Shown here one piece after another: positions 16,883-25,710 of a DNA stretch of 43,377 nt. This stretch comes from Neisseria sicca 4320 (GTDB lineage Bacteria; Pseudomonadota; Gammaproteobacteria; Burkholderiales; Neisseriaceae). Position numbers and translations under genes: made by a program. The stretch is taken from positions 1-43,377 of the forward strand of contig NZ_AEPF01000148.1 in the NCBI RefSeq assembly GCF_000193735.1, read 5' to 3'. Numbering within the stretch: the first letter of the stretch is position 1; each line of letters opens with the position of its first letter. The notes under the pieces are model-generated. The model had not been told where the DNA came from, did not search any database, and saw only the letters and a program-made list of their open reading frames with translations.

Positions 16883-16910
16883 TTTATAGAAACAGTGGCG
16901 ATACTGTAAA
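16883..16910 (-). promoter_or_regulatory. Predicted cysJ promoter with overlapping palindrome
   Basis: On the minus strand TTTACA (16905-16910) and TATAAA (16883-16888) are 16 bases apart. The palindrome ACAGT-N6-ACTGT (16892-16907) covers the spacer, so a repressor bound there would block polymerase. Regulator unknown. Confidence 0.45.
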
Positions 16911-16911
16911 T

Positions 16912-17027
16912 AGGTCGTCTGAAAAACGGAAAGAATGCTTGGTTTTAATTTAATGCGATTTCGTTATATTCTGAATTAGGAAAAAAGGGAGGAAAGAATG
17001 GTGATGGGTTTGGGTTTCAGACGACCT
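16912..17027. repeat. Widely spaced inverted DUS pair
   Basis: Exact AGGTCGTCTGAA at 16912-16923 and its complement at 17016-17027, 92 bases apart, upstream of cysJ rather than after a gene. Confidence 0.7.
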
Positions 17028-17066
17028 GACTATCATCTTTCGGATTGGCAAAATATAAATGGGTAA
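16998..17066 (+). CDS. Possible 22-residue ORF, doubtful
   Basis: ATG preceded by a strong GGGAGGA, followed by 22 codons ([20 protein letters not shown] and two more) and TAA. Part is encoded by a DUS. The ribosome binding site is the only real support; it may be chance. Confidence 0.2.
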
Positions 17067-17078
17067 GAAATTTTTGCA

Positions 17079-17328
17079 ATGAAATTGGTGGTTTTGTTGT
17101 GTATAGCTGTCTAAATTTTGGAGAAAGCAAAAATATAGTAGATTAAATTTAAACCAGTACGGCGTTGCCTCGCCTTGCCGTACTATTTGTACTGTCTGCG
17201 GCTTCGTCGCCTTGTCCTGATTTAAATTTAATCCACTATACTATATCCATGCCTGCAAAATAGCCGATGATCCGAATTGCGCAGAATATTCCTGCAAAGG
17301 CGGCGGGTATTTGAAGGGGTTGAAATAA
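17079..17328 (+). pseudogene. Small cysteine protein gene apparently split by a CREE
   Basis: A start [11 protein letters not shown] (17079-17111), like a signal peptide or lipoprotein leader, stops at 17112-17114, 19 bases before a CREE. Directly after the CREE one frame reads HACKIADDPNCAEYSC followed by KGGGYLKGLK and TAA (17248-17328), which has the look of a real protein C terminus with three cysteines. The simplest reading is one small exported cysteine protein interrupted by the 107-bp element, with an additional frameshift or lost bases. I do not recognise the family; the two pieces being one gene is inference. Confidence 0.35.
17134..17240 (-). repeat. Correia repeat enclosed element (short form)
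   Basis: 107 bp bounded by TATAGTAGATTA (17134) and TAATCCACTATA (ends 17240). The core matches the short CREE (GTACGGCGTTGCCTCGCC...GCCTTGTCCTGATTT), in reverse orientation to the other copies. One end has a G-to-A change (TAGTAGATTA for TAGTGGATTA). These are non-autonomous MITE-like elements known to carry promoters and RNase III sites. Confidence 0.95.
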
Positions 17329-17356
17329 AGCTGAATTTTGTATGGACAGATAGAAA

Positions 17357-17401
17357 AGGTCGTCTGAAAACCTGCAATATCGGTTTTCAGACGACTTTTT
17401 T
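17357..17401. terminator. Inverted DUS pair after pgm
   Basis: AGGTCGTCTGAAAACC (17357-17372) and GGTTTTCAGACGACT (17382-17396) form a long stem with T/A runs outside both ends, a bidirectional terminator just past the pgm stop. Confidence 0.75.
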
Positions 17402-17423
17402 TGAGCTTTAAAGCGTTAACCGT

Positions 17424-18806
17424 TTACAGCGGCCATTTCAGCGCGGGATTGCTTTCGATGACGGCTTTAAACTGGTTTTGAATCCGCTCGATGGCTTCAT
17501 CGGAATCTGCCTCGAAGCGCAACACCAAAATCGGCGTGGTATTGGAGGCGCGCATCAGACCGAAGCCGTCTGGGAATTCTACGCGCAGGCCATCGATGGT
17601 GATGATTTCGGTCGCGCCTTCGAATTTGGCTTTGGCGGCGAGTTCGTCGATAACCTGATGGCCGTTGCTGCCTTCGGGCAGGTCGATATTGAGTTCGGGC
17701 GTGGAAATGCTTTGCGGCAGCTTGTTCAACACTTCAGACGGATTGTCGAAGGCGGACAGGATTTCCAAGAGGCGCGCGCCGGCGTACAGACCGTCGTCGA
17801 AGCCGAACCAGCGTTCTTTGAAGAAGACGTGTCCGCTCATTTCGCCGGCAACCAGCGCGCCGGTTTTTTTCATGGTGGACTTGATGAAGCTGTGGCCGGT
17901 TTTTTCCATGACGGGTTCGCCGCCGTGTTCTTTAATCCATGGAGCCAGCAGGCGGGTGGATTTCACGTCGAAGATGACTTTCGCGCCGGGATTTCGGCTC
18001 AATACGTCTTGGGCAAACAGCATGAGCTGGCGGTCGGGATAGATGATGTTGCCGTCTTTGGTGACGACGCCCAAGCGGTCGGCATCGCCGTCAAAAGCCA
18101 AGCCGATTTCGGCATCGCTGTTTTTCAGCGCGGCAATCAAATCTTGCAGGTTTTTCGGTTTGGAAGGGTCGGGATGATGGTTGGGGAACGTGCCGTCCAC
18201 TTCGCAGAAAAGTTCGGTTACTTCGTTGCCCAAACCTTTGTAGAGTTTGCCTGCGAATGCGCCGCCTACGCCGTTGCCCGTGTCGATGGCGATTTTCATG
18301 GGGCGTTTGAGTTTGACGTGGCCGACGATGTGGTTGTGGTATTCGCCGGAGATGTCTTTTTCGATTACGCTGCCTTTTTTGTCGGAGGCAACCAGTTTGT
18401 CGGCTTCAATCAGGGCGAGCAGTTCTTGGATGGCTTCGCCTGCGAGGGTGTCGCCGCCGAGCATCATTTTGAAACCGTTGTAATCGGGCGGGTTGTGGCT
18501 GCCGGTAATCATCACGCCGCTGCCGCCGCATTCGTTGATGGCGGCGAAATAAAGCATGGGGGTGGCGACCATGCCGACATTGAGGACGTCAATGCCGCTG
18601 TCGGTAAAGCCGCGTTGGATGTGTTCCATCAATTCGGGACCGCTCAAGCGTCCGTCGCGTCCGAGTGCGATGCGGGTGATGCCTTTTTCGGCGGCTCGGG
18701 TGGCGATGGCTTTGCCGATAAGGTAGGCGGCTTCGTTGGTCAGGGTTTTGCCGACAATGCCTCGGATGTCGTAGGCTTTGAAGATGTCGCAGGCAATATT
18801 TGCCAT
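17424..18806 (-). CDS. pgm: Phosphomannomutase/phosphoglucomutase
   Basis: 460 residues, matching bacterial PMM/PGM (AlgC type). Active-site TGSHNPPDYNGFK with phosphoserine Ser103, metal loop DGDADR (239-244), sugar loop GEMSGHVFF (from 321) and the phosphate loop region RASNTTPILVLRFEA near the end. It interconverts hexose 1- and 6-phosphates; in neisseriae this enzyme supplies glucose-1-phosphate for lipooligosaccharide. AAAGGA precedes the ATG. It is followed by a DUS terminator and preceded by another DUS hairpin, so it is a single-gene unit. Confidence 0.93.
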   Translation of the reverse strand: MANIACDIFKAYDIRGIVGKTLTNEAAYLIGKAIATRAAEKGITRIALGRDGRLSGPELMEHIQRGFTDSGIDVLNVGMVATPMLYFAAINECGGSGVMITGSHNPPDYNGFKMMLGGDTLAGEAIQELLALIEADKLVASDKKGSVIEKDISGEYHNHIVGHVKLKRPMKIAIDTGNGVGGAFAGKLYKGLGNEVTELFCEVDGTFPNHHPDPSKPKNLQDLIAALKNSDAEIGLAFDGDADRLGVVTKDGNIIYPDRQLMLFAQDVLSRNPGAKVIFDVKSTRLLAPWIKEHGGEPVMEKTGHSFIKSTMKKTGALVAGEMSGHVFFKERWFGFDDGLYAGARLLEILSAFDNPSEVLNKLPQSISTPELNIDLPEGSNGHQVIDELAAKAKFEGATEIITIDGLRVEFPDGFGLMRASNTTPILVLRFEADSDEAIERIQNQFKAVIESNPALKWPL

Positions 18807-18857
18807 GATGGTTTCCTTTGTGATTGTGAATGGAAAACGGGCTTATTCTAACATAGG

Positions 18858-18891
18858 CAAAGGTCGTCTGAAGGCTTTCAGACGACCTTTG
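18858..18891. terminator. Tight inverted DUS pair
   Basis: CAAAGGTCGTCTGAA (18858-18872) and TTCAGACGACCTTTG (18877-18891): a 15-bp perfect stem with a 4-base loop after the zinc peptidase stop. Confidence 0.75.
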
Positions 18892-18926
18892 GGGGGTACA
18901 TAAAATAACATTTACTGCGGTTTCAA

Positions 18927-19763
18927 TCAGTTACCGAAAGTGTTGCATTGATTGATGTCGCCGCTGTCCAAACCGCGTTTGAGCCATGTCATGCGCTGTT
19001 CGGACGAGCCGTGTGTAAAGCTGTCGGGAACGACGTAGCCCTGCCCCTTTTTCTGAAGGCGGTCGTCGCCGACGGATTCGGCAGCCAGCATAGCTTTGGG
19101 GATGTCTTCGGCTTTGAAGATATTCTCGTTGACAGCGTAATGACCCCAAATGCCCGCGAAACAGTCCGCCTGCAATTCGAGTTTGACGGAAAGGGCATTG
19201 GCTTCTTTTTTACCGACCTGTTGCTGCAATTTATTGACTTTGGGCAGAATCCCCAGCAGGTTTTGGACGTGGTGTCCGACTTCGTGTGCGATGACGTAGG
19301 CAAACGCGGCATCGCTGGCAGAGTTCAGTTTGGTCTGCATATCTCTATAAAAGTCTAAGTCGAGATAAACTTTTTGGTCGCCCGGGCAGTAAAACGGGCC
19401 CATTGCCGATTGCCCCATGCCGCAGGCGGTGGATGTACCGCCGTTATATAACACCATGGTAGTCGGGGTATAATTTTGCCCGAGTTGTTTGAAATAGCTA
19501 CCCCAAGCTTTTTCCGTGTTACCGAGTACGACACGGGCCAGTTCGTTCAACTCGGCTTCTTCCTGAGGCTTAAGCTGGGAAGTTTGGGTTGAAACCGTAC
19601 CCATGGAAGGCGTACCGACCAAACCGCTTAAATCAATGCCGTAGTATGCACCGACCAAGACGACGATCATACCAAGTATGCCGGGCGTTTTACCGCCGCC
19701 GCCGCCGCTCCTACCGCGCCGGTCTTCAACGTTTTGACTTTGTTCGCGTCCTTTCCAATCCAT
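18927..19763 (-). CDS. Neutral zinc metallopeptidase (YpfJ/KPN_02809 family)
   Basis: 278 residues. A short Gly/Arg-rich cytoplasmic N terminus, one membrane anchor (about 27-44), then a domain with CGMGQSAMGPFYCPGDQKVYLDLDF and the zinc motif HEVGHH (160-165), followed by LELQADCFAGIW. This order is that of the Pfam Zn_peptidase family, whose members are membrane-anchored with the catalytic part outside the cytoplasm; substrates are unknown. AAGGAA precedes the ATG. Two pairs of cysteines could form disulfides. Confidence 0.9.
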   Translation of the reverse strand: MDWKGREQSQNVEDRRGRSGGGGGKTPGILGMIVVLVGAYYGIDLSGLVGTPSMGTVSTQTSQLKPQEEAELNELARVVLGNTEKAWGSYFKQLGQNYTPTTMVLYNGGTSTACGMGQSAMGPFYCPGDQKVYLDLDFYRDMQTKLNSASDAAFAYVIAHEVGHHVQNLLGILPKVNKLQQQVGKKEANALSVKLELQADCFAGIWGHYAVNENIFKAEDIPKAMLAAESVGDDRLQKKGQGYVVPDSFTHGSSEQRMTWLKRGLDSGDINQCNTFGN

Positions 19764-19841
19764 TTTGCGTTCCTTGTTGTGAGATCGTATTCGGCGGATT
19801 ATACCGCGAAGTTGCAGGATGATGGCTGTCTATTACGAGAA

Positions 19842-19885
19842 AAGGTGGTCTGAAAACACCAAACGGAGTTTTCAGACAGCCTTTT
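19842..19885. terminator. Degenerate inverted DUS pair
   Basis: AAAGGTGGTCTGAAAAC and GTTTTCAGACAGCCTTT pair except at two positions. Neither arm is a standard DUS: they read AGGTGGTCTGAA and AGGCTGTCTGAA. It lies just beyond the stop of the 144-residue protein gene. Confidence 0.6.
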
Positions 19886-19903
19886 TGCCATGTCAAAGCC
19901 GGA

Positions 19904-20338
19904 TTATTCCGCCTTCAGACCTGCCACACATTGCCTGTCGCGCTCTTCAAACGCCTGCGCGCCGCCGAGCAGGTCGAGCTGTTCTTGCGGGCTGAGTTTA
20001 CCCAATGAACGTATCTGCTTTTCGGAGAGCTTGTCCAAAGGCTTGTCCCACATACAGGTGCAGTAATCGGCGGCGAGTTTGCTGTTGTTTGAATCCAAAC
20101 CCCTTTCCTTCAAATCGTTTTGCCATTTTTCGGCAAAGGGAATGTTTTTCACACAAGACTCAAAGATGTTCTGTTTCGCCTGCGGTTTGGACATGGCGCA
20201 TTGGGAGAGCAGGGCGGTCGCGGCGAGCAATGCCAAAATGACCCACGCCCAAATGCGGATGGTGCGGATTTTGGCTTTTGCTTTTTTACGCGCCGCGGCT
20301 TGCTCTTCGGCAGACATTTCGTTTTTCGGCTCAGTCAT
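19904..20338 (-). CDS. Membrane-anchored four-cysteine protein, unknown
   Basis: 144 residues. A basic cytoplasmic N terminus (Lys/Arg 18-28), one membrane helix (about 29-46) and an exported helical domain with cysteines at 62, 93, 95 and 137 (SCVKNI, YCTCMW, RQCVAG). The spacing C-x30-C-x-C-x41-C closely matches the lipoprotein at 30792-31169. Its ATG overlaps the hom stop by 8 bases, so translation is coupled to homoserine dehydrogenase, with no obvious functional link. I know no named family; a periplasmic redox or assembly role would be a guess from the cysteines. Confidence 0.8.
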   Translation of the reverse strand: MTEPKNEMSAEEQAAARKKAKAKIRTIRIWAWVILALLAATALLSQCAMSKPQAKQNIFESCVKNIPFAEKWQNDLKERGLDSNNSKLAADYCTCMWDKPLDKLSEKQIRSLGKLSPQEQLDLLGGAQAFEERDRQCVAGLKAE

Positions 20339-21638
20339 GCAGGCTTTCCATACGGATCATGGTGATCGGTTTTTCCACGCAGCTTAATGCTTCGATGGCG
20401 GCAATGGCGCGTTTGATGTGTTTCTCGACTGTGCTGTGGGTCAGAATCACGATTTCGGCGGTAGTTTGGTCGATCACGCCTTTTTGGATTAAGGCTTCGA
20501 TGGACACGTTTTCTTTTGCCAAAAGCGCGGCGATTTGCCCCAGCGTGCCCGGTTCGTCTTTGGCTTGGACGCGCAGGTAGTAGCTGCTGGTGATTTCGTC
20601 CATAGGCAGGATGGTTTGCGCTTGGACTTGCGCAGGTTGGAACGCCAGATGCGGTACGCGGTGGTCGGTATTCGCTTCAATCAGGCGGGCGATGTCGATG
20701 ATGTCGGCAACCACGGCGGAAGCGGTCGGCAATGCACCCGCACCCGCGCCGTAATATAAGGTTTCCCCAACCATATCGGCGTTGACGCGCACGGCATTCA
20801 TCACGCCGTTGACGTTTGCCAAGAGGCGGCTTTCGGGAATCAGGGTCGGATGGACGCGCAATTCGATGCCTTTGTCGGTTTTGCGGGTGATGCCCAGAAG
20901 TTTGATGCGGTAGCCAAGTTCTTCAGCGTATTTGATGTCGCGGCTGTCGAGTTTGCTGATGCCTTCGAGGTAGCAGGCGGAGAAGTTCATCGGCGTACCG
21001 AATGCCAGCGCGCTCATGATGGTGATTTTATGACCTGCGTCGTTGCCTTCGATGTCAAAGGTCGGGTCGGCTTCGGCATAGCCCAACGCCTGCGCTTCTT
21101 TCAATACGTCGGCAAACGCGCTGCCTTTTTCGCGCATTTCGGAGAGGATGAAGTTGCTGGTGCCGTTGATGATGCCGGCGATGCTGCGGATGCGGTTGGC
21201 GGCGAGACCTTCGCGCAGGGCTTTGATAATCGGGATACCGCCCGCCACAGCCGCTTCAAATTGCACCATGACGTTTTTTTCTTCCGCCAACGGGAAGATT
21301 TCGTTGCCGTATTCGGCGAGCAGTTTTTTGTTGGCGGTAACGATGTGTTTGCCGTTTTCAATGGCTTTCAACACCGCATCTTTGGCGATGCCGGTACCGC
21401 CGAACAATTCGACGACGACATCGACGTCTTCACGCGCGACCAGTTCGAACGGGTCTTTGACAAAGGGTGCGGACGGGCAGATTTGGCGGGCTTTTTCTTC
21501 GCTCAAGTCGCATACGGCACTGATGCGCACTTCGCGTCCCAAACGGCGGCTGATTTCCGCCGCATTGTCCTGCAACACGGCAGCCGTACCGCCGCCGACC
21601 GTACCTAAACCTAAAAGACCGATGTTTACTGGCTTCAT
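20331..21638 (-). CDS. hom: Homoserine dehydrogenase
   Basis: 435 residues, the single-function form. N-terminal NAD(P) motif GLGTVGGG (10-17), the catalytic domain with IINGTSNFILSEM and EADPTFDIEGNDAGHK, and a C-terminal ACT domain (about 350-430: YYLRVQAKDEPGTLGQIAALLA), which mediates feedback by threonine in this family. It reduces aspartate semialdehyde to homoserine for threonine and methionine; thrC is 10 kb away. AAGGAGG sits right before the ATG. The downstream small cysteine gene overlaps its stop. Confidence 0.96.
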   Translation of the reverse strand: MKPVNIGLLGLGTVGGGTAAVLQDNAAEISRRLGREVRISAVCDLSEEKARQICPSAPFVKDPFELVAREDVDVVVELFGGTGIAKDAVLKAIENGKHIVTANKKLLAEYGNEIFPLAEEKNVMVQFEAAVAGGIPIIKALREGLAANRIRSIAGIINGTSNFILSEMREKGSAFADVLKEAQALGYAEADPTFDIEGNDAGHKITIMSALAFGTPMNFSACYLEGISKLDSRDIKYAEELGYRIKLLGITRKTDKGIELRVHPTLIPESRLLANVNGVMNAVRVNADMVGETLYYGAGAGALPTASAVVADIIDIARLIEANTDHRVPHLAFQPAQVQAQTILPMDEITSSYYLRVQAKDEPGTLGQIAALLAKENVSIEALIQKGVIDQTTAEIVILTHSTVEKHIKRAIAAIEALSCVEKPITMIRMESLHD

Positions 21639-21725
21639 TGTGCCTCCTTGTGAGCTGATTTTCTTAAATCAAAAAGTAAAAACAGAAATTCAGAAAGCCC
21701 GAAACGCACCGCCGCCGTGGATTGA

Positions 21726-21882
21726 TATAGTGGATTAAATTTAAATCAGGACAAGGCGACGAAGCCGCAGACAGTACAGATAGTACGGAACCGATTCACT
21801 TGGTGCTTCAGCACCTTAGAGAATCGTTCTCTTTGAGCTAAGGCGAGACAACGCCGTACTGGTTTAAAGTTAATCCACTATA
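21726..21882 (+). repeat. Correia repeat enclosed element (long form)
   Basis: 157 bp between TATAGTGGATTA and TAATCCACTATA, with the full core including the internal segment ending GAGAATCGTTCTC that carries the IHF-site region in long CREE. Its right end joins AAT to make TATAAT at 21879-21884. Confidence 0.97.
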
Positions 21883-21884
21883 AT
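21879..21884 (+). promoter_or_regulatory. -10 box created at the CREE edge
   Basis: The last bases of the CREE plus the flanking AT spell TATAAT, directed at the gene at 22033. CREE ends are known to provide promoters in Neisseria. No good -35 is seen 17 bases upstream. Confidence 0.35.
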
Positions 21885-22032
21885 GCTGATTTTGCAAGGG
21901 CGGAAGGGCAGGCTAAAGTCGCCCATCCTACCTGAAATTGCCTGATTTTGCACCTTTTTTACGGAACGCAGCGAAAGGGCAGGAAGCCTGTTTGAAATAG
22001 ATATATCAAGCCGATAAAGAAACGGAAGAAAA

Positions 22033-22407
22033 ATGCTGATTGAAGAAAACAAAACCGATGAAACCCTAAGCCTGACCGCTTATCGGGCGGGCGCAATCGA
22101 AGCGGGCGGCAAAACCTACATCGCGCCCATCATCTGGCGCAACGGCAAAGTCGAAGCAATGAAGGCGCAAACGCCGTCCGAACTGACTGCCGCCGACCTG
22201 TTTCAGACGACCTCCGAGTCGGACGGCTTGCCCGAAGTCATCATCATCGGCACAGGGGAGAAGCAGCAGTTCCTCCATCCCAAAATCGCCGCCGAACTTG
22301 CCGCATACGGCATCGGGCTGGAATGTATGAACACAGCCTCCGCCTGCCGGACGCTGGTGTTGCTGCAAGGCGAAGGACGAAGCGTTTGGGCTTGGCTGTG
22401 GGTGTGA
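22033..22407 (+). CDS. Mth938-like domain protein (DUF498)
   Basis: 124 residues. The core VIIIGTGEKQQFLHPKIAAEL and YGIGLECMNTASACRTLVLLQGEGRSVWAWLW is the Mth938/NDUFAF3 (Xcc1710-like) fold. Function in bacteria is unknown; the eukaryotic relative assists complex I assembly. GGAAG lies just before the ATG. The gene contains an exact in-frame DUS (22202-22213, coding FQTT) and is followed by a DUS palindrome. A CREE promoter upstream may drive it. Confidence 0.88.
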   Translation: MLIEENKTDETLSLTAYRAGAIEAGGKTYIAPIIWRNGKVEAMKAQTPSELTAADLFQTTSESDGLPEVIIIGTGEKQQFLHPKIAAELAAYGIGLECMNTASACRTLVLLQGEGRSVWAWLWV

Positions 22408-22431
22408 ACAGGCATACGGCGCATGTAAAAT

Positions 22432-22459
22432 AGGTCGTCTGAAAATTTTCAGACGACCT
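22432..22459. terminator. Perfect 28-bp DUS palindrome
   Basis: AGGTCGTCTGAAAA (22432-22445) abuts its exact complement (22446-22459) with no spacer, right after the Mth938-like gene. Confidence 0.75.
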
Positions 22460-22577
22460 GATTCCAAACGACCTGGTACGAATATGCTGCCTTAACTTAT
22501 GTATAGGTATAGCTTGGCAAACAGATAAAAAAGTTTTATTCTCGTTATTATTTCATTAACCTGATAAAGGAAAACTT

Positions 22578-23072
22578 ATGGCCCAAATTACCTTCCAAGG
22601 CAATTCTGTCCACACTTGCGGCGATCTGCCTGCCGTCGGTCAAACCGCGCCTGCATTCAGCCTGACCGCCACCGACCTGTCCGAAAAATCTTTGGCGGAT
22701 TTTGCGGGCAAACGCAAAGTATTGAACATTTTCCCAAGCGTCGACACCGGCGTGTGCGCCCAATCCGTGCGTACCTTTAACCAACGCGCTTCTTCTTTGG
22801 ACAACGCGGTCGTACTGTGCATTTCAGCCGATTTGCCTTTTGCCCAGGCCCGTTTCTGCGGTGCGGAGGGTTTGGACAACGTTGTGAGTCTGTCTACGTT
22901 CCGCAGCAGCTTTGCCGCCGATTACGGCGTCGCCCTGACTGACAGCCCTTTGCGCGGACTGAATGCGCGCGCCGTTGTGGTTTTGGATGAAAACGACAAA
23001 GTCCTGCACAGCGAACTGGTTGCCGAAATCGCCAACGAGCCTGATTACGATGCGGCTTTGGCTGTTTTGTAA
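22578..23072 (+). CDS. tpx: Thiol peroxidase Tpx
   Basis: 164 residues, standard for Tpx (2-Cys peroxiredoxin). FPSVDTGVCAQSVRTFN carries the peroxidatic Cys60 and ADLPFAQARFCGAEGL the resolving Cys94. It reduces peroxides, mainly lipid hydroperoxides, using thioredoxin; trxB is also in the window. AAAGGA precedes the ATG. An AT-rich leader with TTGGCA and TTATTC 16 bases apart (about 22514-22541) may be the promoter. A tight DUS hairpin ends the unit. Confidence 0.95.
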   Translation: MAQITFQGNSVHTCGDLPAVGQTAPAFSLTATDLSEKSLADFAGKRKVLNIFPSVDTGVCAQSVRTFNQRASSLDNAVVLCISADLPFAQARFCGAEGLDNVVSLSTFRSSFAADYGVALTDSPLRGLNARAVVVLDENDKVLHSELVAEIANEPDYDAALAVL

Positions 23073-23091
23073 ACCAGGGTTTTAAAGCTGA

Positions 23092-23125
23092 AAAAGGTCG
23101 TCTGAAAAGTTTCAGACGACCTTTT
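23092..23125. terminator. Tight inverted DUS pair after tpx
   Basis: AAAAGGTCGTCTGAAA and TTTCAGACGACCTTTT form a 16-bp stem with a 2-base loop, ending tpx on one strand and the hemF unit on the other. Confidence 0.8.
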
Positions 23126-23156
23126 GTCTTTATTTGCACTATTTCGCGGGCGGCTT

Positions 23157-23302
23157 CTATTCAAACACTTCGGGATGCGCCTTGAAATACTCTACGGCGA
23201 TAAATCCGCCGCCGATGATGATAAACAGACACACCGCCATCACTATCATAGCAAGGATGAACTTATCCGAAGCTTGAGCATCGGCTTTTGTTTATCCGCC
23301 AT
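23157..23302 (-). pseudogene. Small membrane protein gene with a one-base frameshift, after hemF
   Basis: An ATG overlaps the hemF stop (ATGGCGGATAA) and opens MADKQKPMLKL..., which stops after 18 codons. Adding one A to the four-A run (23286-23289) restores a 48-residue frame: MADKQKADAQASDKF, a hydrophobic helix (ILAMIVMAVCLFIIIGGGFI) and AVEYFKAHPEVFE, ending at 23157. The length is 146 bases, one short of a whole number of codons. It is likely a coupled single-helix membrane protein broken by, or varying at, the A run; no separate ribosome binding site serves the hydrophobic part. Sequencing error is possible. Confidence 0.6.
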
Positions 23303-24206
23303 TATTGCATCTCGAGAGCCAGTCGCGGGCGGTGAGAAATTCGTTCAACCGCGCTTCGGGCGAACCTTCTTCCGGCGCGTATTGATACTCGAAGCGCACC
23401 AAAGGCGGCATGGACATCAAAATGCTTTCCGTGCGCCCGCCACTTTGCAGGCCGAACAGCGTACCCCTGTCCCAAACCAAATTAAATTCCACATAACGAC
23501 CGCGCCGGTAAAGCTGGAACTCGCGTTCGCGTTCGCCGTATGGCGTGTTTTTGCGTTTCGCCACAATCGGCAGATACGCCTCGATATAGCCTTCGCCGAC
23601 CGCCTTGATGAAATTCAGGCAGGTGTCAAAATCCCAGCGGTTCAAATCGTCGAAAAACAAACCGCCCACGCCGCGCGTTTCGCCGCGGTGTTTCAGGTAA
23701 AAATACTCGTCGCACCATTTTTTGAACTCGGGATAAACCGCTTCCCCAAACGGCGCGCACATGTCCCGCGCCACCGTGTGCCAATGCAAAATATCTTCTT
23801 CAAACGGATAAAACGGCGTCAAATCAAAGCCGCCGCCGAACCACCACACAGGCTCGCCGCCTTCCGGATACGCGATAAAAAAACGCACGTTCGCATGGCT
23901 GGTCGGCACATACGGATTTTTCGGATGAATCACCAGCGACACGCCCATCGCCTCAAACGCCGCGCCCGCCAGATCAGGGCGGCGCGCCGTCACCGAAGCG
24001 GGCATTTTGTTGCCTTTCAAATGAGAAAAATTCACGCCCGCCTGCTCGAATACCGCGCCGTTTTTCAACACGCGGGTTTCGCCTACGCCCAATTTGCCCG
24101 TCCATTCTTCACGCGCGAACACCGCCCCGCCGTCTTCTTGCTCAAGCGCGGCGCAGATTTGGTTTTGCAGGTTTTTCAATACGGTTAAAACGGCTTCGGT
24201 GTGCAT
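23292..24206 (-). CDS. hemF: Oxygen-dependent coproporphyrinogen III oxidase
   Basis: 304 residues, full-length HemF. Signatures: GVSLVIHPKNPYVPTSHANV, WWFGGGFDLTPFYPFEED, CDEYFYLKHRGETRGVGG and RGRYVEFNLVWDRGT. It decarboxylates coproporphyrinogen III to protoporphyrinogen IX with O2, pointing to aerobic haem synthesis; hemB lies elsewhere in the window. GGAA precedes the ATG. A short frameshifted membrane gene overlaps its stop. Confidence 0.96.
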   Translation of the reverse strand: MHTEAVLTVLKNLQNQICAALEQEDGGAVFAREEWTGKLGVGETRVLKNGAVFEQAGVNFSHLKGNKMPASVTARRPDLAGAAFEAMGVSLVIHPKNPYVPTSHANVRFFIAYPEGGEPVWWFGGGFDLTPFYPFEEDILHWHTVARDMCAPFGEAVYPEFKKWCDEYFYLKHRGETRGVGGLFFDDLNRWDFDTCLNFIKAVGEGYIEAYLPIVAKRKNTPYGEREREFQLYRRGRYVEFNLVWDRGTLFGLQSGGRTESILMSMPPLVRFEYQYAPEEGSPEARLNEFLTARDWLSRCNNGG

Positions 24207-24294
24207 GGGGGTATTCCTTGCATTTATGATGAGACGGAGTTCGTCGGGTTGATGAGATAATTTAATTCGGTATTGTAGTCTGAAATGCGAAATT

Positions 24295-24337
24295 AAGGTC
24301 GTCTGAAAACCCTTTTTCAGGATTTTCAGACGACCTT
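24295..24337. terminator. Inverted DUS pair after glyA
   Basis: AAGGTCGTCTGAAAA (24295-24309) and TTTTCAGACGACCTT (24323-24337) with a 13-base loop, 34 bases past the glyA stop. Confidence 0.75.
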
Positions 24338-24371
24338 TCCGTGTTGCAAGATGCTTAAACGGGCAATCCGA

Positions 24372-25622
<1,251 letters not shown>

Positions 25623-25710
25623 CTTCTCGACTCCTTTGTCGGTTGGGAAACGGGGATTGATAAGTGTTAAACAATGTACCAAATCGGTTTGGATTGTCAA
25701 CGATTTTATC

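Larger units (their letters stand above)
16803..17423. other. Repeat-rich spacer between cysJ and pgm
   Basis: 621 bases without an intact gene: the cysJ promoter, a widely spaced DUS pair, a doubtful 22-codon ORF, the split cysteine gene with its CREE, and the pgm terminator. Confidence 0.7.
21639..22032. other. Spacer between hom and the Mth938-like gene
   Basis: 394 bases, nearly half of them a long-form CREE. The rest shows the hom ribosome binding site and, after the CREE, about 150 bases that lead to the next gene. No ORF or DUS. Confidence 0.6.

Noticed and set aside
17478..18851. A 457-codon open frame antisense to pgm
   Set aside because: It mirrors pgm, whose catalytic motifs are all intact; the antisense translation is Phe/Val/Gly-rich with no family features, as is usual opposite GC-rich genes.
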